A stretch of DNA of 64,000 nt from TMED88 sp964515335 (GTDB taxonomy: Bacteria > Myxococcota_A > UBA9160 > UBA4427), in the NCBI GenBank assembly GCA_964515335.1, contig CAZETS010000012.1:20096-84095 (forward strand), given 5' to 3'. Position 1 is the stretch's first letter; the number at the start of each line of letters is the position of its first letter. Shown piece after piece: positions 34,123-42,875 of the stretch. The notes beneath the pieces were generated by a model. The model saw only the letters and a program-made list of their open reading frames with translations, did not search any database and had not been told where the DNA came from. A program made the translations under genes and the position numbers.

Positions 34123-36555
34123 ATGGACTCCGCACACCACACCAACCGCTTCCGCTTCGCTCCCGGAAAGTTCCACGGCGCCCACCGGGTCGCCGGAGTG
34201 CTGCTCGGCGCACTCGTGCCGCTGCTCCTCGCGCTCGGCTGCGGGGGCACCGAGTCGCGGCTCGAGGAGGTCCGCTCCCTGCAGGAAGCCGGACAGTTCG
34301 ACCCCTCGATCGCTCCACTCCGGCGTCTTCTCGCCGACGAGCCCGACCACGCCGAGGCGAACTTCCGCCTCGGCATCGCGCTGCGCCAGACCGGCAGGCC
34401 GAGCCTCGCGGTGTGGCCCCTGCAGAAGGCAAGCGACAGCGACGAGTACGCGGTACAGGCCGGGTTGCTGCTCGCCAGCACGCTGGCCGCCAACCAGGGC
34501 TACCAGGAAGCGATCCGGGCGGCCTCCAAGGTGGTTGCCATCGAGCCCGCCAACCTGGCCGCCCTGCACACGCGCGGTCAGGCATACCTGAGTGCCGGGC
34601 AGCCCGATCTGGCCCTGACCGACGCCGAGAAGATTCTCGAGATCAACGCCAGCGATCATCAGGCCGCCCTGCTGCGGGGCAGCGCGCTGATCGATCTCGA
34701 TCGGGCCGAGGAGGCGGAGGTCACCTTCAAGCAGCTCGCCAGCGAAGCCGAAGCGGGCGGCAACACGGAAAACGCCGCGCGCAAGTGCGCCGCACTAGCC
34801 ACCTTCTACCGGTCCCAGAAGGACGACGCCCGCGCCCGGGAGACCTACGAGCAGTGCATCGAGAAGCACCCCGCGCATGCGCTGCTGCAGCAGTGGGTCG
34901 CCGACTTCTACGTCGACATCGGCGAGCCCGATCTCGCCATCGACGTCTGGCGCAAGGCCGCCGAAGCGACTCCGGAGAACCTCGGGCTGCGTGCCAAGCT
35001 CGCCGACCTGCTCTACGGCCAGGGCGAGGTCGACGAGGCCCGCGCCGTCCTCACCGAGAGCGTCGAGCTGTTCGACACCCCCGAGTCGTGGCGGATGCTC
35101 GCGAGCTTCCACCGCAAGAACGGCGATCCCCAGGCGGCGCGCGAGGCCCTCGAGCAGGCGATGGACCGCACCCGCAACGTGTCGGCCCCGATGCGTTTCG
35201 CGCTCGCCGACATGCTGATCGAGGAGGGCGCCTACGAGCGCGCCCAACAGATCGCCGACGGCCTCGACGAGCCCGCCTACAAGCATCTGCTCCAGGGCGC
35301 GGTCCTGCTCAAGCAGGGCGACGCCAGGGCCGCGCTCGAGAGCTTCGAAGCGGGCCTGCGCCTCTGGCCCAACAACGCGGGCGCACGCTACCTCGCCGGC
35401 CGCGCCGCCCAGGAGCTGGGCGACCGCGACCGAGCCCTCGGCGAGTACCGCGAGGCGGTTCGCGTGGGCGAAGAGGAAACCGACGCCGCGCTCCGCCTGG
35501 CCGAGCTGCACTTCTCGCACGGCGAGCTCGTGAGCGCCCAGCAGTTCGCCGAGCGTCACATCCGCAAGCGGCCGTACGTGGAGCCCAGCGCCCACGTCAT
35601 CGCGGCCCGCGCCGCGGCGTCACTCGGCCGCAGCGACCGCGCCGAGACGCTGCTCAACAACCTCCGGGTCAAGGACCCGAAGAACCCCACCTCCTACGTC
35701 GAGTTCGCCGCGATCCGCCGGCGCAACAGCGGTCCGCTCGCCGCCCTCGAGATCATCGAGGGGAGCGGCCTCGACATGACCGACCCCGCCAACGTCGACG
35801 CGATCCGGGCGGCGGCGGGTGACTACTTCAGCCTCGACCGCGGCGAAGATGCCGTCGCGCTCGTCGCGGCGGCCGTGAACGCGCACCCGGACTCGGCGGA
35901 ACTCCTCGACCTGAAGGGTCGCGTGCTGCTGCGCGTCGGTCGCAACGCCGAGGCCGCGAAGGCATTCGAGACAGCCCTCGCCGCCGACGCCGACTTCGCT
36001 CCGGCGCTCGAAGCCGTGGCAACGATGAAGCGCACCGCCGGCGACCTCGACGGCGCCATCGTGCTCTACGAGCGCGCAGCCGCCGCCGACGAGACGCGCG
36101 CCGAGGCGCAGTACCTGGCGGCACAGACGCAGCTCATGAAGGGCGACCAGGAGGCGGCGCAGCGGCTGCTGAAATCGGCCCTGGCCCGGGATCCGTCGCA
36201 CGTCGGCGCCAACAACGACCTGGCGTGGCTGCTGGCCAGCTCCGGCCAGCAGCTCGACCGGGCGCTCAGCCTCGCGGAGCGGGCCGTGCGCGTCGGACCG
36301 AGCGCCGACACCCTCGACACGCTGGGCTACGTGCACCTCGAGAGAGGCGACCCGGCCGCGGCGGTGAGCGCGCTCGGCAAGGCCCTCGAGGCACGCCCCG
36401 ACTCGCCCTCCATCGAGTACCGCCTGGGCGTCGCCCTGGCGGCGACGGGCGACAAGGAGAAGGCGCGAGCGGTTCTCACGCGAGCGCTCGAGCGCCCCGG
36501 GTTCCCGGAGGCCGAGGCGGCACGGGCCCAGCTCGCGAGCCTGCAGGGCTCTTAG
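34123..36555 (+). CDS. Large TPR-repeat lipoprotein (PrsT-like, PEP-CTERM system)
   Basis: This 810-residue protein has a lipobox (LLLALGCGG) and then about twenty helical TPR units. Clear units are at DEPDHAEANFRLGIALRQTGRPSLAVWPLQKA, YQEAIRAASKVVAIEPANLAALHTRGQAYL, ... up to the C-terminal PDSPSIEYRLGVALAATGDKEKARAVL. Such giant TPR lipoproteins are encoded near exosortase/PEP-CTERM loci and called PrsT. They are probably tethered to the outer membrane, facing the periplasm, as scaffolds in envelope or exopolysaccharide assembly. It lies divergent from the PEP-CTERM gene, supporting the link, and 10 bases before a second TPR lipoprotein. Confidence 0.8.
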   Translation: MDSAHHTNRFRFAPGKFHGAHRVAGVLLGALVPLLLALGCGGTESRLEEVRSLQEAGQFDPSIAPLRRLLADEPDHAEANFRLGIALRQTGRPSLAVWPLQKASDSDEYAVQAGLLLASTLAANQGYQEAIRAASKVVAIEPANLAALHTRGQAYLSAGQPDLALTDAEKILEINASDHQAALLRGSALIDLDRAEEAEVTFKQLASEAEAGGNTENAARKCAALATFYRSQKDDARARETYEQCIEKHPAHALLQQWVADFYVDIGEPDLAIDVWRKAAEATPENLGLRAKLADLLYGQGEVDEARAVLTESVELFDTPESWRMLASFHRKNGDPQAAREALEQAMDRTRNVSAPMRFALADMLIEEGAYERAQQIADGLDEPAYKHLLQGAVLLKQGDARAALESFEAGLRLWPNNAGARYLAGRAAQELGDRDRALGEYREAVRVGEEETDAALRLAELHFSHGELVSAQQFAERHIRKRPYVEPSAHVIAARAAASLGRSDRAETLLNNLRVKDPKNPTSYVEFAAIRRRNSGPLAALEIIEGSGLDMTDPANVDAIRAAAGDYFSLDRGEDAVALVAAAVNAHPDSAELLDLKGRVLLRVGRNAEAAKAFETALAADADFAPALEAVATMKRTAGDLDGAIVLYERAAAADETRAEAQYLAAQTQLMKGDQEAAQRLLKSALARDPSHVGANNDLAWLLASSGQQLDRALSLAERAVRVGPSADTLDTLGYVHLERGDPAAAVSALGKALEARPDSPSIEYRLGVALAATGDKEKARAVLTRALERPGFPEAEAARAQLASLQGS

Positions 36556-36565
36556 GCCGGGGCTG

Positions 36566-39079
36566 GTGGCGCGAGCGAGCGCAGGGGCGAGGCGGCTGCG
36601 CGTCGGCCGTGTCGCCGGGCTGTCGTCGATGGCCCTGCTGCTGTCGACGGTGCTCGTCTCCGGCTGCGGGCTGGGACAGGACCGCGTCGAGCGACACCTG
36701 GCCCGGGCCTACGAACTCCTCGAGGAGGGACAGAGCCGCGAGGCGCTGCTCGAGCTTCGCGCGGCCTCGCAGCTGAGACCCGGCGATCCCGCGCTGACCC
36801 TGCGCGTCGCCGAGGTCGCCGCGAGCCACGGCCACCTCGACGAGGCGATCGAGTACTACGGCGACGCCCACGCCCTCGATCCGAGCGACGACGCAACGAC
36901 GCTCGCCTACGCGCGGCTACTGATCGGGGACGACCCGGAGCGTTCGGCCGCCCTCGTCGACGCCCTGCTCGAGCGGGAGCCACGACACGTCCGCGCCCTT
37001 CTGGTGAAGGCCGACGGGCTGCTCGCGGCCGGCAACGTGCAGGAGGCCCGGCGCCTCGTCGAGCTGGCACAGCGCATCGAAGCCGAGGATCCCGAGGTCG
37101 ACTGGTCGCTCGCCCTGGTCCACGAGGCACGCACGCGCGCCATGCGGGCGCGTCCCGGAGTGGCCCTGCGCGATCGCCGCACCCTCGACGTGATCCTGGC
37201 CGCCTACGACCGCTACATCGAGAAGGGGGGCGAGCGCCGCGTGCTGGCAGCGCTGGGCCGCGCACGCTCCACCGGGGCCTGGACGGGCTTGCGGGCGGAG
37301 GCCACGAGCGCCTACCGCGCCGCCATCGAGCTCGCCGCCGCCGAGGGAACCCCCTACGAGATCGAGCAGGTGCTGCGCAACGCTGCCGACTACGCGAACG
37401 GCATCGGCGACCGGGCGCTCGAGCAGCTCGCCCTCCAGCAATGGGTGGAGGCATCGCCGAGTGCGATCTCGATCTGGCAGCGAATGGCCGCACTGGAAGC
37501 GGAGCAGGACGAGGAGGCCGCCCAGGCGACGTTCGAGCGCATGCTCGAGCACAACCGCGGGCGACCGGCGGCGCATGTCGCGTACGCCAGACACCTCGGC
37601 GACACGCGCGGCTATGGGGCAGCCCTCGCCCACCTCGAGAAGCAGCTCGGCCGGGGCATGGACGACGGCGCGTTGCTGAGCGGCCTCGTCGACCTGCAGC
37701 AGGCGCACGGCCGGCCGCGCGACGCGGCCCGCACGATCGAGCGAATCGAGCGCGAGTTCCCCGGCCGCGCGACCACCGCGCTGCTGATCGCACGCCATCA
37801 GATCAGCGAGACCCGCTACGAAGAGGCGGTTGCCACCCTGCGCCAGGCGTTGGCCCGGGACGACAGCGCCGAGGCCTGGCGGCTGCTCGCACGCGCCGAA
37901 CTCGCGCGCCAGCACCATCAGGACGCCCTGGCGGCGATCGAGCGCGCGATCGCCCTGAGCGGCAGCCGGTCGCCCGAGAACGTCCGTCTGAAGGCGCGCA
38001 TCCACGTAGCCCTCGGCCAGAACCGCAAGGCCGCCGACGCGCTGGCCCGGCTGGCGCGCTTCGAGCGGCTCACGCCGGACGACCGGCTCATGATGGCGCG
38101 CGCCTACTACCAGTCGCACGGCGCGATCCACGGACGCCGCATCCTCGACGGCCTGCTCGCCGGACCGAACCCCCACCCGAAGGCCGCCGTCGAGCTGGCA
38201 CGTTGGGAGATGGACAACCAGGACCGACGGCCGCAGGTTCTCGAGCACCTCGAGACCGCCTACCGGCGCCACCCGGCAGACATCGAGGTGCTCGAGGCGC
38301 TGACGCGCGCCGACCTCCAGAGCAACCGCGCGCGCGCCGCGCTCGCCCGGGTGACCCGGGCAATCCATCGGCGACCACACGAAGCGCGGCTCTACCTGAT
38401 CCGAGCGCACGTCTGGCTGTCTCGGAACCGTGCGGGTGATGCCTTGCAGGACGCTCTCCGCGCCATCGAAGCCGCCCCCGAGGCAAACGACGACGCCTAC
38501 GAGCTGCTCGCGCGGCTGTACCTGAGAGCGCCCGACCCGCAGCAGCCGATCCGCACGATCGAGCAGCGCGACGCGGCAGGCCTTGCGTCGGCCGACGAGA
38601 TCGCACTGCTCGCCCGACTGTACCTCCAGCTCGGTGAGCGCGAGCGCGCGCGCGCCCTCTACGAGCGCGCCCTGACCGGGGGAAGCGACCTCGCCCTGCT
38701 CAAGAACGATCTCGCCTACATGCTGGCCGAGTCGGGCGAGGATCTCGAGCGGGCGCTCCGACTCGCCCGCGAGGCCACCGACGCGCCCGGCGAGAGCCTG
38801 GCCGCCGCGGACACGCTCGGCTTCGTCTACCTGCAGTCGGGACAGTACGACGCGGCGTTCTGGCAGTTCAAGTTCGTCACCGAGGAAGCCAGCCCGCCGG
38901 TCGCCGAGTACTGGTACCACCTCGGGCTCGCCCTCATGAAGCTCGAGCGGCGCAGCGCGGCCCGCAGCGCGCTCGACGAAGCGCTGCGCATCGCGCCCGA
39001 CTACGCGCCGGCCGCGCGCGCGATGAGCGAGCTCGACGTCGCCCCGGCCCCCAGCGCATCCACCACACAGCCGTCCTGA
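36566..39079 (+). CDS. Second large TPR-repeat lipoprotein
   Basis: This 837-residue protein starts with GTG at 36566 and has a lipobox (LLLSTVLVSGCG). The rest is TPR units throughout, for example GQSREALLELRAASQLRPGDPALTLRVAEVAASHGHLDEAIEYYG, DDGALLSGLVDLQQAHGRPRDA and the last SPPVAEYWYHLGLALMKLERRSAARSAL. It is similar in size and plan to the gene before it, so the two may form a tandem pair from duplication and then divergence. It likely works with it as a scaffold. No domain beyond TPR is seen. Confidence 0.75.
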   Translation: MARASAGARRLRVGRVAGLSSMALLLSTVLVSGCGLGQDRVERHLARAYELLEEGQSREALLELRAASQLRPGDPALTLRVAEVAASHGHLDEAIEYYGDAHALDPSDDATTLAYARLLIGDDPERSAALVDALLEREPRHVRALLVKADGLLAAGNVQEARRLVELAQRIEAEDPEVDWSLALVHEARTRAMRARPGVALRDRRTLDVILAAYDRYIEKGGERRVLAALGRARSTGAWTGLRAEATSAYRAAIELAAAEGTPYEIEQVLRNAADYANGIGDRALEQLALQQWVEASPSAISIWQRMAALEAEQDEEAAQATFERMLEHNRGRPAAHVAYARHLGDTRGYGAALAHLEKQLGRGMDDGALLSGLVDLQQAHGRPRDAARTIERIEREFPGRATTALLIARHQISETRYEEAVATLRQALARDDSAEAWRLLARAELARQHHQDALAAIERAIALSGSRSPENVRLKARIHVALGQNRKAADALARLARFERLTPDDRLMMARAYYQSHGAIHGRRILDGLLAGPNPHPKAAVELARWEMDNQDRRPQVLEHLETAYRRHPADIEVLEALTRADLQSNRARAALARVTRAIHRRPHEARLYLIRAHVWLSRNRAGDALQDALRAIEAAPEANDDAYELLARLYLRAPDPQQPIRTIEQRDAAGLASADEIALLARLYLQLGERERARALYERALTGGSDLALLKNDLAYMLAESGEDLERALRLAREATDAPGESLAAADTLGFVYLQSGQYDAAFWQFKFVTEEASPPVAEYWYHLGLALMKLERRSAARSALDEALRIAPDYAPAARAMSELDVAPAPSASTTQPS

Positions 39080-39088
39080 GCCAGGGCG

Positions 39089-40912
39089 TCAGCGCCCGCC
39101 GTTCGATCGCGCACGCCGCCGCTCGGCCTCGAGTCGCTCCTCGAGCCGCAGCTGCCGCCGCAGCTGTTCGGCATCGGCGAGCAGGCCGTCGCTGATCGGT
39201 CCCGGACGCGCGGCCGCTCGCTCGATCACACGCAGCGCGCCGGCGAGGTCCCCCTTGGCCACGTAGGCCTGCGCGAGGGCGCGAGCCTTGTAGTGCGGGA
39301 GGTCGGGATCCTCCTCGAGCCGGGAGATCCAATCGTCCGCCATGTCGTGCTGCAGCGCGACGAAGTCCGGGTCCTGACGCAGCGAAGCGTAGCGGGGATC
39401 GGCGAGCAGGTGGTCGACGCGGTTGTAGCCGCGCGCCCGCGCGGCGCGCAGGTGCTCGATGGCCCCGCGGACGTTGCCTGCCGCTGCGGCGCTGCCGGCG
39501 TTGCGCGTGTGCGCGGCCACGCCGTCGGGATAGTGGCGTGCAGCGTCGGCCATCAGCGAATCGGCCGTTCGATAGACGGGGGCGCGATCGAAGGTCTGCC
39601 AGCCCAGCCAGGCCAGCCAGGCGACGAGCAGCCCCGCCACCACCCGCCTCGAGAGATCGCGCTGGCGCGCATCGAGGGTGCGCGCGAGGAAGGGCGCCAC
39701 CGTGTCACGCCACGCCAGGCAGGTGCCGCCGATCAGGCCCGGCAGCACGAAGTAGAGGTAGCGGTCGGCCATCGGGTACGGCAGCGGCAGCACACCCGAG
39801 AGCGGCGCGAAGCCGATCGCCGCCCACAGCCACCACACCGCCTCCTCGCTGCCCCGGCGAAGCGACGCGATCGTCCGCCAGCCGAGCAGCGCCACCACCG
39901 CCGCCCCGCCGACCAGCCACGGGTCGGCGAGCGAGGTCACCGGCAGCGGCTCGTGGAAGGTCGAAAGGCCCGTCCCGGTGACCGCCATCAGCACGTAGCG
40001 GAGCGCCACCTTGAAGATCGTCATGTAGCGGGCGGCCAGGTCCGCATAGAGCGGCGGGGCCAGGCCCGCCGACTGACCGAAGGCCGCGGACTCGGCGAGC
40101 GCGAACGAGCCGACCACCGCCACCCAGCCGCCGAGCCAGGCCCAGTGGAACGACGCCTGGGTCGCCCCCCGTTCGGCGCGGTCGCCGCGGCGAAGCCACC
40201 CGAAGAGCGCCACCACCGGCAGCGCGAAGGCCGCGAAGGGCTTGGCGAAGAGCGCCAGGGCGAAGAGCAGCAGCGCGGCCAGGGGATGCGAAGGGTGCAG
40301 GCGAATCGCGAGCAGCGACAACACGAGGGCCGACGAACTCTTCAGCTGCGAGATCCAGGCGACCGACTCGACGTTCGCCGGGTGGACGAAGAAGAACGCC
40401 GCGCCCCCGAGCGCAGCCCACGCACCGATGCCGCTTCGCCGGTAGAGGGGCACCAGCAGGGCCGCCGCCACGGCGTGGAGCAGCACGTTGACGACGTGAT
40501 AGCCCGTGACCTCCGGCCCGAAGACCTGCCACTCGAGTGAGTGCAGCATCAGGTGGACCGGTGCGTAGTTCTCGACGAGCACCGTGACCTCGCTGGTCGG
40601 ACTCCACACGGCGACCAGGTTGTCGAGCGTGAGGTCGTGCACGTACTCGTTCCTGAGCACGTAGTGGGAATCGTCCGAGACGAAGTCCCCGTCGAGCACC
40701 GGCGAGTACAGGACGAGGCCGAGCAGGGCGAAGAGCAACGCGGTGGCCAGCGGACCGGGGGGCTGCGAGCGCGACCTCGAGGCCGGGTTCGGATCCTTCC
40801 CGCCCTGCCTCGTGCTGTCTTTCCTGCTGTCTTTCCTGCTCCTGGCCAGCGGTCGCTCCCCGTGCCCGGACGAACGGCGCGCGCCGGGCGAGGCAATCGG
40901 CGCGGGGAACAT
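39089..40912 (-). CDS. TMTC-like membrane glycosyltransferase with C-terminal TPR
   Basis: This predicted 607-residue polytopic protein starts with a charged tail (KDSRKDS) and has a first loop with DGDFVSDDSHYVLRNEY, the DD-containing loop of GT-C transferases. It then has NYAPVHLMLHSLEWQVFGPEVTGYHVVNVLLH, FFFVHPANVESVAWISQLKSSSALVLSLL and PMADRYLYFVLPGLIGG, which match the TMTC/ProteinO-mannosyltransferase-like bacterial family. The C-terminus (about 470-600) has TPR-like units. Substrate likely lipid-linked sugar; acceptor unknown. The ATG at 40912 has no clear ribosome site; a 12-base tandem repeat encoding the KDS pair lies just inside. Divergent from the GT2 gene at 41044. Confidence 0.75.
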   Translation of the reverse strand: MFPAPIASPGARRSSGHGERPLARSRKDSRKDSTRQGGKDPNPASRSRSQPPGPLATALLFALLGLVLYSPVLDGDFVSDDSHYVLRNEYVHDLTLDNLVAVWSPTSEVTVLVENYAPVHLMLHSLEWQVFGPEVTGYHVVNVLLHAVAAALLVPLYRRSGIGAWAALGGAAFFFVHPANVESVAWISQLKSSSALVLSLLAIRLHPSHPLAALLLFALALFAKPFAAFALPVVALFGWLRRGDRAERGATQASFHWAWLGGWVAVVGSFALAESAAFGQSAGLAPPLYADLAARYMTIFKVALRYVLMAVTGTGLSTFHEPLPVTSLADPWLVGGAAVVALLGWRTIASLRRGSEEAVWWLWAAIGFAPLSGVLPLPYPMADRYLYFVLPGLIGGTCLAWRDTVAPFLARTLDARQRDLSRRVVAGLLVAWLAWLGWQTFDRAPVYRTADSLMADAARHYPDGVAAHTRNAGSAAAAGNVRGAIEHLRAARARGYNRVDHLLADPRYASLRQDPDFVALQHDMADDWISRLEEDPDLPHYKARALAQAYVAKGDLAGALRVIERAAARPGPISDGLLADAEQLRRQLRLEERLEAERRRARSNGGR

Positions 40913-41043
40913 ACAACAGCGCCCGGGGCAGCCGTTGCGCGCGATCCGGACGACGGCCCGCACACAAGTCGGCAGCGCCGACCTGAACGGGACGGATGGG
41001 GCTGCTAGCCTGCGGCGTCCCCCCGACGCGGAGCCCGGCGCAA

Positions 41044-42270
41044 ATGCCCGACGCAAGCGCGGATGGACGCGCAGGACCTTCGACACGCACCGACGACGCC
41101 GCCCACGCGAGCGACGACATCGAGCTGAGCGTGGTGATTCCATGCCTCGACGAGGCCGACACGCTCGCGACCTGCGTCGGCAAGGCGCAGACCGCCTTCG
41201 CGGCGTGCGGGGTGCGGGGCGAGGTGGTCGTGGCCGACAACGGCAGCACGGACGGCTCGCCCGAGATCGCCGAGGGACTCGGGGCGCGGGTCGTCGCCGT
41301 CGAGCGCCGGGGCTACGGAAGCGCGCTGATGGGCGGCATCGCGGCGGCCCGCGGGCGGTTCGTGCTGATGGGCGACGCCGACGACAGCTACGACTTCCTC
41401 GAGATTCCGAAGTTCGTCGAGCGCCTGCGGGAGGGCTACGACCTGGTGCAGGGCTGCCGGCTGCCGGCCGGCGGCGGCACGGTGATGCCGGGTGCGATGC
41501 CGTTCCTGCACCGCTGGCTCGGCAATCCGCTGCTCTCGGCCCTGGCGCGCGGCATGTTCGGCGTGCCGGTCACCGACGCCTACTGCGGGATGCGCGGATT
41601 CAAGAAGTCACTCTACGAGCGTCTCGACCAGCGCTGCACCGGCATGGAGTTCGCCACCGAGATGATCATCAAAGCGAGCCTGCACGGCGCGCGCATCGCC
41701 GAGGTGCCGATCAAGCTCCATCCCGACGGCCGCGAGTCGCACGGGCCTCACCTGCGCACGTTCCGCGACGGCTGGCGCACGCTGCGCTTCTTCCTGCTCT
41801 ACAGCCCGCGCTGGCTCTTCCTGGTTCCGGGCCTCGTGCTGATGCTGATCGGCCTGCTCGGCTATGCGCTCGCGCTGCCGGGCATCGAGATCGCGGGTGC
41901 GCGGCTCGACGCCCACAGCCTGCTGGCGGCGAGTCTCGCATTGCTGATGGGCTTTCAGTCGGTGCTGTTCGCGATTCTCAGCAAGACTTTCGCGGTCGTG
42001 GAGGGACTGGTGCCGCCCGATCCGCGGCTGGACCGCTTCTACGAGGTCGCCACGCTCGAGCGCGGCCTGGTGGTCGGCCTGCTGGCCCTGACCGGCGGGC
42101 TCGCGCTGATCGGAGCCGCGGCGTGGGAGTGGCGGGCCACGGGCTTCGGGCCGCTCGACTATCCGCGCACCATGCGCTGGGTGATTCCGGGCGTCACGCT
42201 CGCGGCGCTCGGCTTCCAGACGATCCTCTCGGGCTTCTTCGTGAGCATCCTGGGAATGAGCCGGCGGTGA
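41044..42270 (+). CDS. GT2 glycosyltransferase with C-terminal membrane helices (polyprenyl-P-sugar synthase-like)
   Basis: This 408-residue protein has a GT-A domain: LSVVIPCLDEADTL, VVADNGSTDGSPEIA, the metal-binding GDADDSYDF, and the membrane-proximal PVTDAYCGMRGFKK/GMEFATEMIIKAS/RIAEVPIKLHPDGR pattern of DPM1/GtrB-like enzymes. A C-terminal membrane part follows (about four helices, 255-400). This plan fits enzymes that move a sugar from a nucleotide to a polyprenyl phosphate. The ATG at 41044 is chosen, as GGAG is about 10 bases upstream. It overlaps the next gene (GTGA, 42267-42270). Confidence 0.87.
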   Translation: MPDASADGRAGPSTRTDDAAHASDDIELSVVIPCLDEADTLATCVGKAQTAFAACGVRGEVVVADNGSTDGSPEIAEGLGARVVAVERRGYGSALMGGIAAARGRFVLMGDADDSYDFLEIPKFVERLREGYDLVQGCRLPAGGGTVMPGAMPFLHRWLGNPLLSALARGMFGVPVTDAYCGMRGFKKSLYERLDQRCTGMEFATEMIIKASLHGARIAEVPIKLHPDGRESHGPHLRTFRDGWRTLRFFLLYSPRWLFLVPGLVLMLIGLLGYALALPGIEIAGARLDAHSLLAASLALLMGFQSVLFAILSKTFAVVEGLVPPDPRLDRFYEVATLERGLVVGLLALTGGLALIGAAAWEWRATGFGPLDYPRTMRWVIPGVTLAALGFQTILSGFFVSILGMSRR

Positions 42271-42875
42271 ACCCGTTCGAGCGGGTGCACGCGGGCTACG
42301 CGGCCGCGCGCCGCGTGCGGGTGCTCGCCGACCACTTCGCCCCCCTGCTGCCCGAGGGCGCCAGCCTGCTCGATGTCGGCTGCGGGGACGGTCGGCTCAC
42401 GCATCTGCTGGCGACCCGAAGACCGGATCTGCAGGTGCGGGGCATCGACGTCTCGGTGCGTCCCGGCGCCGCGGTGGCGGTGACGCCCTTCGACGGCGCC
42501 CGCATCCCGGACGCCGACGACAGCGTGGACGCGGTGCTCTTCGTCGACGTGTTGCACCACGCCGACGACCCGAAGGCGCTGCTCGCCGAGGGCGCGCGAG
42601 TCGCCCGGCGCCACGTGCTCATCAAGGACCACCGCCTCGACGGACCGCTGGCCGGCGCGACGCTGCGCTTCATGGACCGCGTCGGCAACGCGCGCTTCGG
42701 GGTCGCGCTTCCCTGTGAGTACTGGCCCGAGCCGCTCTGGCTCGAGACCTTCGCGCAGCTCGGGCTCGGCATCGAGCACTTCACGCGCGAGGTCGGCCTC
42801 TACCCGCCTCCCTTCAGCTGGATCTTCGATCGCGGGCTGCACTTCGTGGCCCGGCTCGGGGTCGACGCCTCGTGA
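42267..42875 (+). CDS. Class I SAM-dependent methyltransferase
   Basis: This 202-residue protein begins with GTG at 42267 overlapping the GT2 stop. It has motif I LLDVGCGDGRLT near 32-43, an acidic loop DVSVRPGAA, and motif IV-like AVLFVDVLHHADDPKALL. These are marks of a small-molecule methyltransferase of the UbiE/MenG-like fold. A substrate on a lipid or sugar is likely given the neighbours, but cannot be read. Coupled with GT-C downstream (4-base overlap at 42872-42875). Confidence 0.88.
   Translation: MNPFERVHAGYAAARRVRVLADHFAPLLPEGASLLDVGCGDGRLTHLLATRRPDLQVRGIDVSVRPGAAVAVTPFDGARIPDADDSVDAVLFVDVLHHADDPKALLAEGARVARRHVLIKDHRLDGPLAGATLRFMDRVGNARFGVALPCEYWPEPLWLETFAQLGLGIEHFTREVGLYPPPFSWIFDRGLHFVARLGVDAS

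Noticed and set aside
34123..39079. One single TPR gene broken by a frameshift
   Set aside because: Each of the two has its own signal peptide and lipobox, and a clean stop and start with a 10-base gap, so they are two genes.
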